A stretch of DNA of 64,000 nucleotides from Ochotona curzoniae (GCF_017591425.1 NW_024466512.1:13705001-13769000); one strand, 5' to 3'; numbered from the stretch's first letter, positions 34,709 to 45,921 are shown. The notes: generated from the letters alone by a model not told the origin. A program made the numbers and translations.

Positions 34709-35999
34709 CATTGAATTTTAAGTTACTGCCTGGTATTGTCACATGGAAGCACGGTATGTTATTTATATAAGCTCTACTATTGGATAAGGATGTTATGTTA
34801 GTGTTTTACTGCCAGCAATAGCACCATAGTTAAATGTCTTTATGATTTTCTTTGTTTAGGATAGATCTCCAAACTGGAGCTTCTGAATCAAAGATGCAAT
34901 CTGGATATTTTGGGATGTTTTCAGCATGTTGAAAAGCTGAAACAGCCGGTACCCTTCTCAGCAGTGCAGGTCTGCTTCTTCAAGTATCAGTAACACTACA
35001 TACGTTGCTTTTGTCCTTTCGATTGTGGCCATGCTCACATGTAAGTCCTTAGTATAGAAATACTTACATGATTAGTGCTAACTTGTAAGCCTAAAGATGC
35101 AGCAGGGGTAGAACTGAGGCCTAGAGATATGTACACAGTCACCTGGCCTCAAAATTCTCGAGAGGAGGACAGTCCGCAAGCACAAAGAATCACAGATTAT
35201 CAGGAGTGGAAAGGAACATTTCAATAATTTTGCATATTGAGGAGGAGAGGGAATGAAGCGTGTGTAAGGCCAAGGCTCTTTCATCCCAGTTTGGCCACTT
35301 GCTGCTGAAGGAAGACAAGTGGAGAATAGCTACTGGCTTTCCTTTCCATTCTCTTACTCCAGATGGTCAGTTCCTTCAAGCGTAGTGTCTTTAGGGACGT
35401 TTGGTGCCAGCTCATTATATGCAGATTTCCCAAACAACTCCAGGACATTCTGGTTTAGAGGGTCTGACATGGGGGCCCTGCAGTCTGCACATTTTATTAT
35501 CAGCAGACACATGTATAGGGAGTTTTTAGAATAAGTTCTGAGGGCCATCAAGTCCAATTGTGCTCACTTACCCAATCCCCCTTGCTGCCAGAAAGCCAAT
35601 GGTAGGTGGCATTTCAGTGCTGTGTACTGATCTGGTATTTGCCTGGCTACTGGCTGGGCCAGGTTCTATGAAGAGTGCAATGATTGTTTAAGGGTATTTC
35701 CATCCTTGTGCTCATCAAACAATGAAGCTATGCCCTGCTCCTTGCCCATATCTGTGTAGATGGTAGGTTAGCGTTCATCTGTCAGTAACCAGTCCATGGT
35801 GCCCTGAGGTCCAAGTGTTGGATACAGGTGATGCCCAGCTATCGATCAATCTTCTCATGGCACTATCTCACTCATTGCAGGAAAATTCTATAGATAGAGT
35901 TTTTGATAATAATTATCATTGTCGCTATGCTCAACATCATCTATCCTTCCCATCATCATCATTTTATTACCAAATATAATTCTGAAGGAGAGGGTCTTT

Positions 36000-36195
36000 G
36001 CCTAGGCATTGTGGCAAGGGCTAATTTGCATGATGTATATTAATCATGTCACTTTTAATAAGACCCCATTATAGTTTTATCTGCAGTTTCCAGAGCAGGA
36101 AATGAAGTCATAGAAAGAGGAAGTAACAAGTGGTGGATCACATAGCTTGTATGTGATGGAATCAGACTTCTAGCCCAAACTATCTGATCATATTT
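36000..36195 (-). repeat. MIR SINE fossil, antisense
   Basis: The inverted MIR order is visible in 'ctaatttgcatgatgtatat', 'aataagaccccattatag', 'gaaatgaagtcatagaaaga' and 'cacatagcttgtatgtgatg'. Confidence 0.6.
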
Positions 36196-36223
36196 GAGGG
36201 ATTTCCCATGCTTATTATTATTA

Positions 36224-36575
36224 TTCATTGCAGATTTATTTGTTTACTTATAAGATAAGTTGGCAGTGGGGAAGAAAATGGAAAGGGAAACTAAAAGAAA
36301 GAAAGAGAGTGAGTGAGCTATTCCACCCACTGCTTCACTTCACATATGGTCCTAATAGCAATGCCTGGCCAGGCCAAATCCTGAAGGTTGGAACTTCATC
36401 CAGGTCTCTGACATAGATGACAGAGGTCCAAGTATTGGGACATCCTTCATTGCTTCCCCAGTGCATAGCAGAGAACTGGGTTGGAAGTGGAGCAACTGGG
36501 ACTCAACTGGCATTCCAAGAGGGGCCGCCTGCATTGCAGGTGGTGGCTTAAGCCATTGTGCCTCAAGGCTGATCC
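36224..36575 (-). mobile_element. Antisense C-SINE upstream of the GUCY2G pseudogene
   Basis: It has the inverted tail 'gcagatttatttgtttactt', 'cactgcttcacttcacatat', 'cttcatccaggtctctgaca' and head complement 'gtggcttaagccattgtgcc'. It ends about 350 bases before the GUCY2G initiator region, so it sits where the promoter or 5' UTR would be expected. Confidence 0.75.
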
Positions 36576-36922
36576 CCATGCTTATATTGGTGGAGGAGGA
36601 TAGAATAACGTGACATTTCTCAGTGGTATCACGGATCAATGCGCAGGGTCCTTCGGGACTTTCTCCTTCGGTATCCTGAAAGACTGCCGCTGTTAGATCA
36701 TTTTAGGGCCAACTCTGAATAACAAGGACATCAGTTAATTAGTGGCACTGAGAAATAAGCTGTGGTCCTCAGGGTGTCACTGTATGATCATGTCAGTTCC
36801 CGGCATGAGTGACCGGCAGATTGCATCTTTCAGGATCCTGCAGAGATTCATGCATTACATGCTGTCCCTGGATCCTCGCACAGACTCTGGGGACCTACTC
36901 CGATCTGGACTCTGAGGGTTGA

Positions 36923-37240
36923 ATGCCAGGCTGATCACCAACACTGGTTGTCGTGCTCTTTGCCAGTGTGCAGGTGACTTGTCATGAGGGTACTGAGCTC
37001 ATTGTGGGATTTCAGGCTCCTGGAATATTTCCCATCTACTCAGTGTGCAAAGGTTGGATACTGGCCTGGACAACCTGGACATGGTCAGCTAGAGCTAGTG
37101 GACTGTGGAAACCTTAGCTGGGAGTTCACATACAACAACTCAGCTGGCAGCACCAAAGAGTCACTTGTTATCAATCAGATCCAGAGACAACAGATTTCTG
37201 CCTTCTTTGGACCAGCATGCCCAGGAGCAGCAGAAGCAGA
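36923..37240 (+). pseudogene. GUCY2G: GUCY2G exon 1 (signal peptide and first ectodomain segment), broken
   Basis: An ATG at 36,923 is followed in the same frame by a TGA at 36,932. That frame then reads LVVVLFASVQVTCHEG (signal peptide) and TELIVGFQAP, matching mouse signal peptide plus AKLTVGFHAP. After about 37,045 homology moves to a second frame (LDTGLDNLD) and then a third: GNLSWEFTYNNSAGSTKESL and ISAFFGPACPGAAEA, which match mouse GNLSWEFTYTNATCNAKESL and ISVLIGPACPEAAEV. So there are at least two frameshifts, one stop, and a two-codon deletion after KESL. The 3' boundary is a weak AGA|GTGCAG donor. Start and exact indel positions are estimates made by eye. Confidence 0.9.
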
Positions 37241-38299
37241 GTGCAGATTCTTCTAGAATCTTTGATTGAGTATCCATTGCAAGGGATGATCCTGAAGAAA
37301 ATGGTGCAAACTTGAATGACTTCATGACAATAATCACATTCTTGTAACAATAACCTTGTAAATTTCGGGTACTCATTCTTAAGGATACACTTAGATCATA
37401 TGATTAGAACAGATAACATTTTTAAGGAGGCTTTTAAATTAATAATTGTTAGTTCACTCAATGTTCTTCCTCTTTTTGTTGTTTAAACTTGGTGCTATTG
37501 TATATAGACTCTTATTAGTCAGTCCTGCACTGTAACTACTGAGATGACTTGAAAAAGCAAAGAAGAAAATGCTTGATTTTAAGCAGAAAACTATCTGCTG
37601 TTTGAGGAGATTTCCTTTCATGTATGAAATAAATCATTCAGTATTGTTTAAAGTAAATGGGAAAGAAAAAATATTGTGTTAAGGATGCATTAAGTGAGAT
37701 GAAGCGAATGAGGGAAATGAACACGTGTATTTTATTTGGCTGATGGGATTAACTTTGCTGATGTTTTTGGGTCATTAACTAATCAGGCCTTTGGAGCGGT
37801 ATCTGTGCAAAGGGTGAACAGGAAGAAGCAGCATAGCTCTCACTCTCAAACTACTGCAGAGTCATCAATAGGACTGTCAAGCCAAGTCCACATCTTTACC
37901 TGACTATTGGTCTCCCGGGATTCCTCATTTGAAGAATTTGTAGCTCTCTAAAGCATGTTCATTCTTCAAAGTCAACCTCCAGCCCCATGGAACCTCTCCT
38001 AATCATTGCATCACAACTCCTCAAGTCCCCAATCCCTCAATCAGTAATAATGTCCCCTCTAAAATCTATTGCCTATAGATCTTGAGGAGTATACTTAATT
38101 CTAAAGCCATTTTTAGGTATATTATTTCCTGTAGGACCAAAAACTCCTTTAAGAATTGTGTTTCCTGAGTTCTTTATAAATTGTAGATCCTAATGAAAAA
38201 ACAATTATGAAATGTGATTGTTTTGTGGTAAGTTTTGGAATAAATTCTACTTATTGTAGCTCTAGGCTTGACTTTCTAAGGTTCAGAAAGAAAAGATAA

Positions 38300-38870
38300 A
38301 AATGATGAATAGCTCTGGGCATGAGCTGGAACTGAATGGCCCACTCCTCTCTGCGAGCTAGCTATAAAACTTACAGCTCTCTGTCTCCATGTTTTCATCT
38401 TTAAAAAGGAGGCAATTATAATTACTACCACATAGACATGCTATAAAAGTTGAAATGATGGGCCTAACATGGTAGCCTAGCAGTTAAAGTCCTTGCCTTG
38501 CATGTGCGAGGATCCCATATGGGTGCTGAGGCGACCGTGCTTCCCATACAGCTCCCTGTTAGTGGCCTGGGAAAGCAGTCGAGGATGGCCCAAAGCCTTG
38601 GGACCCCGCACCCACGTGGGAGACCTGGAAGAAGCTCCTAGCTCCTGGCTTCAGATTGGCTCAGTTCCTGCCATTGCAGGCACTTGGGGAGTGAATCAGC
38701 AGACAAAAAATCTTTGTTATCTGTCGCTCTTCCTCTCTGTATATCTAACTTCCAATTAAAATAAATAAATCTTTTTTTAAAAAGCTGAAATATGTATGTA
38801 GGTGCTTCCAGGGGTCAGCACGTGGGAAGTGTTCAGTAAATGCTAAGTTTTGTTGCTCTTGACCTCTGAG
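38300..38870 (+). repeat. MIR fossil split by a C-SINE
   Basis: The left MIR part (to about 38,455) has 'cttacagctctctgtctcc', 'atgttttcatctttaaaaag' and 'aattataattactaccac'. The right part (from about 38,783) has 'tgttcagtaaatgctaag', the usual MIR 3' end. The C-SINE lies between them. Confidence 0.65.
38460..38782 (+). mobile_element. C-SINE inserted in an MIR
   Basis: Head 'atggtagcctagcagttaaa', 'gaggatcccatatgggtgct', 'cacccacgtgggagacctgg' and tail 'aattaaaataaataaatctt'. A 12-base direct repeat with one mismatch (aaaagttgaaat / aaaagctgaaat) brackets the insertion. Confidence 0.92.
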
Positions 38871-39021
38871 GCCTTGCATTTGCAAGTTGGACTCAAGACC
38901 TGATCATCAATATTACAAAATGACATTCCAGTAGAATCTATGGACTTCCCAAAGCCAAGGTTTATACTGACATCCTATCAATTACGAAAGGCAATAAGAC
39001 CTTCTTTCATTTGCTTTCAAG

Positions 39022-39344
39022 GTTCTTGGTTTGCTGGCCTCTGAGTGGAACATCTCCATGTTTGACTTAGTTGGACAAAGCGGCAAAACTGGAGAACCAT
39101 TTCTTATCTGCCGCCTGTGTGAAACTTGTGCCACCCCAGCAGGAAATGGCAGGTGGGCTGCAGCCGACTGTGCAGTGCTTGGAGGTCACTCCAGGGCCTC
39201 TTCCAGGGATGGAGTGGATGAGTCATGGAGGGTTGAAGAGAACAGACTCGAATCCAGCTTCACAGTCACTGCCAGGCTGAGGTATGCCAGCAATAGGCAG
39301 CCCTCCTTCGACAGGCTGTTAGGAACAGGTCATCAGTCATCGGG
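39022..39344 (+). pseudogene. GUCY2G: GUCY2G exon 2 (ligand-binding domain), multiply frameshifted
   Basis: The acceptor (ctttcaag) and donor (CGGG|GTAAGT) are intact. The first frame reads LGLLASEWNISMFDLVGQ, matching mouse IGLLASEWDIPLFDFVGQ. Homology then moves one frame to AAKLENHFLSAACVKLVPPQ (mouse TALEDHFWCDTCVTLVPPK), then back to the first frame at GGHSRASSRDGVDESW and SSFTVTARLRYAS (mouse SSAGSSWGEVNELW, HFTITARVRYSS), and finally to another frame for VRNRSSVIG (mouse LRSMSSVAR). At least three frame changes occur, and part of the segment between the LVPP and GVFGG motifs is missing. Homology across all frames leaves no doubt about identity. Confidence 0.93.
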
Positions 39345-39611
39345 GTAAGTAGGAAGGGCCTTTCTGATTCTTTTATTTGGAGGAACAAATAGGATAAACA
39401 GATTACCTGAAAGAGATGTGGAACTCTTCATTTGCCTGTGAGTACAAAACTCAAGTAGAAACAATGATACAAAAGTCATGGCGCAGCTTCCTTCTTTGCT
39501 TGATATCAATAGCAATCCCTCCCCGCCCCCAAAGTGATAGCTCAGTTAGGATGGTGTTATGATGGAGCATGTGTGTCTAGAAGCCTTTTCCAGGTGGGCT
39601 GGGTCCTGGAC

Positions 39612-39800
39612 TATGGTGGTGGTTTAAATCATGGGCTCTAGAGACAGACGTAGAGGTTTGATCATAGCCCCTGACATTTGCTGTGTGTGTGTTTCTGGTC
39701 ACCCTAACCTATCTGTGCCTCAGATACCATTAGTACAAAACAGAGACAGTCATCCCACCTAGCCCATAGAAATGTGCAGATCAAATAGGATCCTGGCTGC
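39612..39800 (+). repeat. MIR SINE fossil, sense
   Basis: 'tttaaatcatgggctctaga', 'gtgcctcagataccattag' and 'gtgcagatcaaataggatcc' follow the MIR consensus order in sense orientation. Confidence 0.65.
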
Positions 39801-40973
39801 AAGTTCTCAGCCTTGTATCTGAACAAGCAGGTGGTCAGTTGAGGACAGCAGTTATTTTTTGTGGTGGTGCTTATAAGGCTATACCTTCCATTATGAATTA
39901 GTAACTGACTCCTCCCAAGCGTCAGAGAAAGTGAGGTCTTCCTGGCCCTGTGACTCAGGGACTTGCTGATTGCTTGGCCTAGAGTGCCCCCTGCCCCCGC
40001 AGCACTCTGCCTAGGCAGCTTCCTCTGACCTGTCCAGCCTGACCTTCCTAGAATGCCTTTTCTTACTACTCCAACCAAGTTGGTTTCCCCTCCCCTGTCA
40101 GTTTCACAGCATCCTCTTTCCCTTCACTAATTAGGCTGGTTCTCCCACGATCATTTGTCCTCCTGGTTAGTGGCCTGTGTCTGTGACTTCCCTTTGGGCC
40201 TCATTCACCACCGCATCCTGTGCCTAACCTAGTGTCTGATACACGGTTGGAACTTTGCAAGGCAGATTATCATTTACTTCATTTAAAAGATGCATCCCAA
40301 CCTCATTTATGGGCAACATGATGATGAAAAAAAATGACCAGGGCCAGCTTGTTCCCAAACCCAACCCCAACCCCTTGATCCTAGGTTCTCTGTGAGCTCC
40401 TCCTGATGGATGACTGGCAGGTGAGTCTCCAGCGGGTTTGCTGTTCTACTTTTTGAGTCAGATAAACAAAAGAGACTCAACTACAGAAATAAACTTAAAC
40501 TTAGCAACTCATGCTGATTGTGGATGGGCAGGTGGGACAGGTACAACAAAGATGTTAGGTGTGTCAGTTTGTGTATGGCAGGTTTCATTCAACAAGAATA
40601 TACTCTGGGAATAGCTTAGGCATTCCCACTTCCCATGCAAACTCACGGGAAGAAAAAGTTCACATTTCACTTACATGGCTCTAGGTTTGACTTTCTAAAG
40701 TTTGTATTAGTAGAGAACAGATTTCATATGTTTCCCAGGCATAAGCCTAAGATGATAATCACATGCTCCTCCTCCCTCAGTCTACCTCCCTTCCTTTTTC
40801 CTTTAATCTTTACAAAAACTTAACTTCTCATCTTTTCTAACAAAAATGGGTATAACTGGAAACCATAATGTTTAGTAAATTAAGCCAGTCACCAAAAGAC
40901 AAATACTATATATATTTTTTCTCCTATGTGATAGTTAATATAGAACACAAAAAATATAGAAATGAAGCAGACA

Positions 40974-41297
40974 GGACTGCTGCAATAGGTTAGTGGCTAA
41001 ATCCTCACCTTGCATGTGCCAAGATCGCATATGAACATCGGTTTGTGTCCTAGCTGCTCGACCTCCCACCCAGCTCTCTGCTTCTGGCCTGGGAAAGCAG
41101 TGCTGCACGGTCCAAAGCCTTGGGACCCTGCACTTATGTGGGAGACATGGAAGAGGCTCCTGGATCCTGGCTTCAGATCAGCTTAGCTCGGGATGTGGCC
41201 TCTTAGAGAGTGAATTAGTGGATGGAAGATCTTTCTCTCTGTCTCTCCTCTCTGTAGATCTGAATTTCCAATAAAAATAAATAAATCTTATAAAAAT
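40974..41297 (+). mobile_element. C-SINE with 14-bp target-site duplication
   Basis: Head 'caataggttagtggctaaat', 'ggagacatggaagaggctcc' and tail 'ccaataaaaataaataaatc'. A direct repeat (aaatgaagcagaca / aaatgaaacagaca) occupies 40,960-40,973 and 41,298-41,311. Confidence 0.92.
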
Positions 41298-41374
41298 AAA
41301 TGAAACAGACATCTTGTGATTGTATTGTTGCTTTAAGCTCTTGTTTGTCCTCCTGTGGAACTGCTGTCTCTATA

Positions 41375-41645
41375 TGGAAGAAAGATCTTCTGTCTGATGA
41401 TTCACTCCCCAAGTGAGCACAATGGCCAGTGCTGTGCTGATCTGAAGCTGGAAGCCTGGAGCTCTTCTGGGTCTCCCACGTGGGTGCAGGGTCCCAAGGC
41501 TTTGGGCCGTCCTCGACTGCCTTCCCAGGCTACAAGCAGGGAGCTGGATGGGAAGTGAGGCCCCTGGGATTAGAACCGATGATCATATGGGATCCTGGCA
41601 CGTTCAAGGCAAGGACTTTAGCTGCTAGGCCACCACGCTGGGCCC
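41375..41645 (-). mobile_element. Antisense C-SINE lacking its A tail
   Basis: 'gattcactccccaagtgagc', 'gggtctcccacgtgggtgca', 'gatcatatgggatcctggca' and 'ggactttagctgctaggcc' give the inverted C-SINE order. A 9-base repeat, gtctctata, lies at 41,366-41,374 and 41,646-41,654. The tail end is absent, so a simple target-primed insertion does not fully explain it. Confidence 0.85.
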
Positions 41646-41869
41646 GTCTCTATACTTTTTGTATTATAATAATACTTTAGTCCCTCAACAACAGTCACAA
41701 ACCTATCATTCTGCTATTTAAGTATATCATGACATTTTAGGTATAGAGAATGGTGTAAAGGCTAGCATTCTAGTGTCAAGATATATTTAAGAGTTTCCTT
41801 GGGAGTTCATTTTGAATTCAGAAGTAGAGATACTTCAATATATTTCCAATTCATGGTATACTTTCTTCC

Positions 41870-42140
41870 ATTATAAGATCCTCTAGATAAATATATGTAT
41901 GTATATGCTTTCCTATGTATCTACTGAGCTTACATTTTGCATGAAGCTTGACACATCAGGGAGAAAATATGATACTTGTTCTTTTGCGATTGGCCCATTT
42001 TACTGAGCAAAATGGTCTCTAGTTGAGTCCATTTTGTTGCAAATGGCAGAATTTCATTCTTTGTAATGGCTGAGTAGTACTCCATGGAGTAGATGCAGCA
42101 CAGTTTCTCTATCCACTCCTCTTTTGATGGTAGGCTTGCC
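41870..42140 (-). mobile_element. L1 ORF2 3'-end fragment
   Basis: The plus strand reads 'ggcccattttactgagcaaa', 'cagaatttcattctttgtaa' and 'ctgagtagtactccatggag', the complement of the conserved end of L1 ORF2. It stops about 70 bases before the GUCY2G exon at 42,212. Confidence 0.75.
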
Positions 42141-42211
42141 TTTTAAAAAGTGTATGTATATATGTGTTCTCAAACATATCCAGCTGGCTGACCCCATTTC
42201 CTTTGTTGCAG

Positions 42212-42318
42212 TTATTGTCTTAATCTGAAATTCAGAAGCTAAAATAATCATTCTGGCTGCAGAGAACCCAGACTTTCACACAGGAGAGTTTGTCCTCATC
42301 ATTTTGCAGCCCTTTGAG
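42212..42318 (+). pseudogene. GUCY2G: GUCY2G exon 3 (ligand-binding domain), in-frame stop
   Basis: This 107-base exon lies between the acceptor tttgttgcag and the donor TTTGAG|GTGGGT. It reads VIVLI, stop, NSEAKIIILAAENPDF, then HTGEFVLIILQPFE. Mouse has VIILICSSEDAKHILQAAED, then NSGEFVFLLLQQLED. The TGA at 42,226-42,228 falls where mouse has Cys, so a single base change from TGC/TGT could have made it. One codon is also missing after SE. Otherwise the exon is open and its splice sites are good. Confidence 0.93.
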
Positions 42319-42879
42319 GTGGGTGTGGGTGGCGACCTCATGGTCCTGGTAGTGAGAGGTGATGAGCATGGAATACCTGCTATGGAGTGGCCTGTGTTAG
42401 CCCGCTGTATACTTATTACAGCTCTAGGAGCAGCCACTCATGTCAGGAGACTAAGTCAAGCTGAAAGAACTTATGGAGACTTGTTTCATATACCTCATGA
42501 GAGGCCAAGCCAGGCCTTGGATGCAGTCAGAGCATGGCAGAGCTCTGATGGAAGACTCTGCCTCTGCCCCGTGTGATCAACAGTGGAAGCATTCTCATTT
42601 CTAGCAAGGGACTGAGACCTTCCCAAAGGATTTCCAGCTACAAACGGCTCTCATTTCTTTTTCTTCTATAACCACCTCCCGGTTACAGCCATAGCGAAGG
42701 CCTGGAGAGACCAATATATTGGTGCAATGATGCAATTTTAGGCAGTTTGTCTTGGATAAAAAGAGGAATGTCTCAAATCCATGTTCTAATGCAAGTACTG
42801 AGTTACATGCCTTAGATCCACTGTTGCAGTTGATCTTGTTGATAGCCTGTGAGTCAAATATGACGTGCGTTATTCCATG

Positions 42880-43255
42880 CACCACTGTACTTGATATTTG
42901 CAATAGCTCCAAATTGCTGATGGGAAAGTCAGGGCTTAGGTAGGCAGGTAACTTCCCTAAGACCACAGTGCTCTCAAGTGGCTTAACTGCTAATCCAAAC
43001 CGAGTCTTTTGAACTCAGACTTTGTCCTTCACTCCATAGTGTCCTAATTGTTGGGGTGCCTGTGGGGTGCTGGGCTCCACTCTGAGGATTTGATATATTA
43101 AAGCTCATTTCAGTGCGCAGTCACCCCCAAGGTAGGTAGCTTTATTATCCTCATTTTATTTAAGAGGAAGCTGAGACCAAGAAAGGTATAGGAAACCACT
43201 TGTCCAGGGCCATGTGGCTGGCAAGAAGGAAAGGCAGTTTTTGAGAGCAGAGGGC
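42880..43255 (-). repeat. Two adjacent antisense MIR fragments
   Basis: Inverted MIR signatures occur twice: 'gcaggtaacttccctaagac' near 42,943 and 'ttattatcctcattttattt' with 'ccacttgtccagggccatgt' near 43,142-43,215. Confidence 0.6.
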
Positions 43256-43614
43256 TGGCCCCAGTGGCTGTGTAAAGAATACCACATTGCTCTTCAGGGA
43301 TCTAAAAACACTGCCCACTTTCAGCTGTGTCCACTGTGCATTTTCTAGAAGTTTCTGCCTTCTGAAATGAGGGGTGGATATGTAACAATGTCCCAGATCT
43401 CTTTCTTTCTCCTGACGCCTTTTCCATCTCCATAAAATACCTCTGACTGCTTTGTGTGGAAGCTCGAAGCTGCACTTCGAGCCAGCATCCTCCTCCATCC
43501 CCTCCTGTCCTTTGCATTTTCCTATGCCCTCTGCGGTCGAGGAGAGGAAAGGATGGACCGGTTTTAGTATGCACAGGGAAGCCCTTCCAATCCCACTGTT
43601 GCTTTTTCCCAGGT

Positions 43615-43700
43615 TGATTTTTAAAGTATTGGTTTATTTTACTTATTTGCTAGAGGAGAGAGAGAGAGAGAGAGACAGAGAGACAGAGACATAAGATCCT
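43615..43700 (-). mobile_element. Truncated antisense C-SINE with GA repeat
   Basis: The complement of a SINE tail ('ggtttattttacttatttgc') runs into a (GA)n tract at about 43,652-43,690. The rest of the element is absent. Confidence 0.55.
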
Positions 43701-45212
43701 GTTTGCAGAGCTGGAGGGCTGGGGGCTCTGCTGAGAGCCCACTGGGATCCAGCCCCTGGAATCGCCGTTAAGTAGTTTGGTGTTGGTCTGAATTCATAAA
43801 GATCGACTTCGGTTCTTTAAGGTGATTTTGCTCTTGATTTGGGGTGTGGCTTGGCTGTTTCAGATGAACACAGCACTGCTAGCTAACTGCCTGCACTGGA
43901 TCTAGCCCTCTCTGATGCTGCAGCTCAGGTTCCCATGGGCCTGTGAGCTGGGGAGCCGGGGGAGATGATGGAGCACAGCGCCCCCTTGAGGAACTGGCTC
44001 GCTTGGACAGCCTGGTGGGGCTGGTTGCAGGGAAACATCTCTGGCTTTGTTCCCTCTTCCACAACAAATCAGTGAGACAATGAAAAGGAAATCTAAAACC
44101 TGATTCAATTTTTATTTGTACCTACTGTCATCCACCCCTCAATCCAGATTCTAATTTGAAACATTTTTTTCTCCTGTACTTGGAGGGAATTTTGACATAA
44201 CAAAATGAGCCTGTCTAGGAATTAGACTACCACAGCAAACTGGTCTTCAGTGTTGTAGCAGAAGGCACTTTCCAATTGGCGAGGGGTTTGGGGAAGACAC
44301 TTTGGTCAGTAAAATGTCCAGGTGCTTGTTACAAAGTTTGTCTTTATTTGTCACAAACGAAAATCCAGACACTGCTGGACAACTGGCACAGTAACTTAAA
44401 TCCAGAGAGACTGTTTGAATCAGAAGTGTGAGCTGGCTGTTCTACCTGGGAGAGACTGCCTCCCATGGATTAGATTACCCAGAGGCTGGATTTGAAGAGG
44501 TTTGGGAAGTGCGGCCATTACATGGGTCAGCAGGGGTTTGAATTAAGAGATCATCCCTGGTTGGTGCCAATTACATGGCTTTCAGTTGTGCTTGCTACAC
44601 ACAAGGCAGGGGCGCTGGCTTTTTTTTTCTTAAAACTTATGGGGAATTTCTCCAATATGATTGCACCCTGTGTCCGCCTTCTTGGAGAAAGTGCTGGTCA
44701 TGGATTTTATCAGTTCTGTAGAACAGAGCAGACTTTTGCGATTGAGTATGGATGCATGGAGAAGGGCAGCAGCAAAGAATACTGCAGGGCAGGGTTTCTC
44801 AGCAGCAATACCAGTGCCAGTAGCAGGAGTAGCCTCTACATGTCGGGGTGCAGAATCTTTATGTGTTGGGAGCAATTCTTTTTGCTATAGCAAGCTTAGC
44901 CTTACCTACTAGATGCCTGTAGTCACCCTCTAGGTGGAACAACTGACAACATTTCCAAAGACTGCCTGATCCCCCAGGAGGCAACCTGGCCTGCCTACTT
45001 GTGTAGAACCACTGTCCTGGGGTTCCTGGTTCCTGGGATTTGAATCTCAAGAACTTTGTATCTAGGGCAGTGACATGGACTGGGCAAAGGTTGAGTGATT
45101 AGGAGCCCGGCCCTGGAAGTAGGTGATCATGCCTGGAGAGAAATCCCAAAGAGAAGAACATAGTAAACATTGAACAATAGGAGTGGTGGTATTAAAAGTC
45201 ATCAGTATTTCT

Positions 45213-45514
45213 GGGGGTACAATGCAACATGCATCTCTGCTTCCAAACAAAAGATGGACTCCCAGTAAAACTGTTGGAAATGTGTAGACGATGGGATGCT
45301 GGACTGTTTGATATTGTTGGTACCAGCAGTGTTGGGGCACACTTAAATAAGAGACTGATGGAATTATGACTCCTTATGAAGGACTATATTATTGTAGCAA
45401 CATGAGGGAAATCTGTTGGGAGGTAGGAGTTTTTTTGGGGGGGAGGAATCTGAGTCTATACAAAATTGTACCACAAAATTCAAAAATTCAAAATAAAAAC
45501 AAAAAAGTTTTAAA
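45213..45514 (+). mobile_element. 5'-truncated lagomorph L1 3' UTR with perfect 19-bp target-site duplication
   Basis: A 300-base segment ending in an A-rich tail (aaaattcaaaataaaaac) is bracketed by the perfect 19-base direct repeat aaaagtcatcagtatttct at 45,194-45,212 and 45,515-45,533. This is the hallmark of target-primed L1 retrotransposition. The same family appears inverted at 61,911-62,355, sharing for example the complement of 'atgggatgctggactgt'. It carries only 3' UTR and has no ORF2. Confidence 0.9.
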
Positions 45515-45765
45515 AAAAGTCATCAGTATTTCTCCATAATGGATGTTTCAATACAAAGGGGCAAGTGAATATGGTTGTCATGAAACCAGAAGAGTAGCTA
45601 GAGAAAGATTCCCAGGAAAGACAAGATGGAACAGAGTTAGCATATCCTGACCTGGTCTGAGCCTTGGTGGTCTTTGAGGCACCTGCCGAGCAGGGCCAAG
45701 CTAGGTAGGTTGGACTCAAGTTTGCCCTTGGCTACACTGCACGATGATATGTCTCTACCCTCCAG

Positions 45766-45921
45766 ATTGGACAGCCATGATTTTCACTGTGATGCTCTTC
45801 ATGACTGGCATGGGAGCTGCCATCATAGTTTCGTTTTAAGGTTACAACAGAGAAAACTCCAGAGGCAACATAGAGATGTATGGTGGCAAATCCATTATGA
45901 CAACATCACCTTTCTTCCCAG
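45766..45921 (+). pseudogene. GUCY2G: GUCY2G transmembrane exon, frameshifted
   Basis: Acceptor ctaccctccag and donor CCCAG|GTGAGC are both good. The first frame encodes a hydrophobic helix (DWTAMIFTVMLFMTG then MGAAIIVSF) and ends at a TAA at 45,837-45,839. A change of frame just before that restores homology: RLQQRKLQRQHRDVWWQIHY then DNITFLP, matching mouse DTWWQIHYDSITLLPQ. This juxtamembrane motif is diagnostic of GC-G. The lesion lies near 45,826-45,836 and is equivalent to a net loss of one base or gain of two. Confidence 0.95.

Larger units (their letters stand above)
21901..36900. other. Intergenic interval between divergent ACSL5 and GUCY2G
   Basis: The 15-kb spacer corresponds to the region between ACSL5 and GUCY2G in other mammals. 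Outside the repeats and the promoter-like module at 30.3 kb, the sequence (21.9-24.87, 25.45-28.06, 31.7-33.1 and 34.7-36.0 kb) shows no recognisable exon on either strand. The many 60-120 residue open frames are what is expected by chance in mixed-composition DNA. Confidence 0.75.
37241..39021 (+). other. GUCY2G: GUCY2G pseudogene intron 1
   Basis: The 1.8-kb intron carries an old MIR split by a C-SINE (38,300-38,870) and otherwise no recognisable element. The acceptor is ctttcaag at 39,014-39,021. Confidence 0.75.
39345..42211 (+). other. GUCY2G: GUCY2G pseudogene intron 2
   Basis: It contains an MIR, two C-SINEs in opposite orientation and an L1 fragment, all listed separately. The gaps, including 39,800-40,970, show no exon or other recognisable feature. 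Confidence 0.75.
42319..45765 (+). other. GUCY2G: Interval where the remaining GUCY2G ectodomain exons should be
   Basis: About 200 residues of ectodomain between the LQPFE segment and the transmembrane exon are expected here. I found no segment I would accept as homologous. The stretch holds two MIR fragments, a SINE remnant with a GA repeat and a 5'-truncated L1. The missing exons may be deleted or diverged beyond recognition by eye. Confidence 0.6.

Noticed and set aside
42614..42680. Possible GUCY2G ectodomain exon (ETFPKDF, against mouse VTRFPKVYES)
   Set aside because: The match is four residues long, flanked by unrelated sequence, with no matched splice pair.
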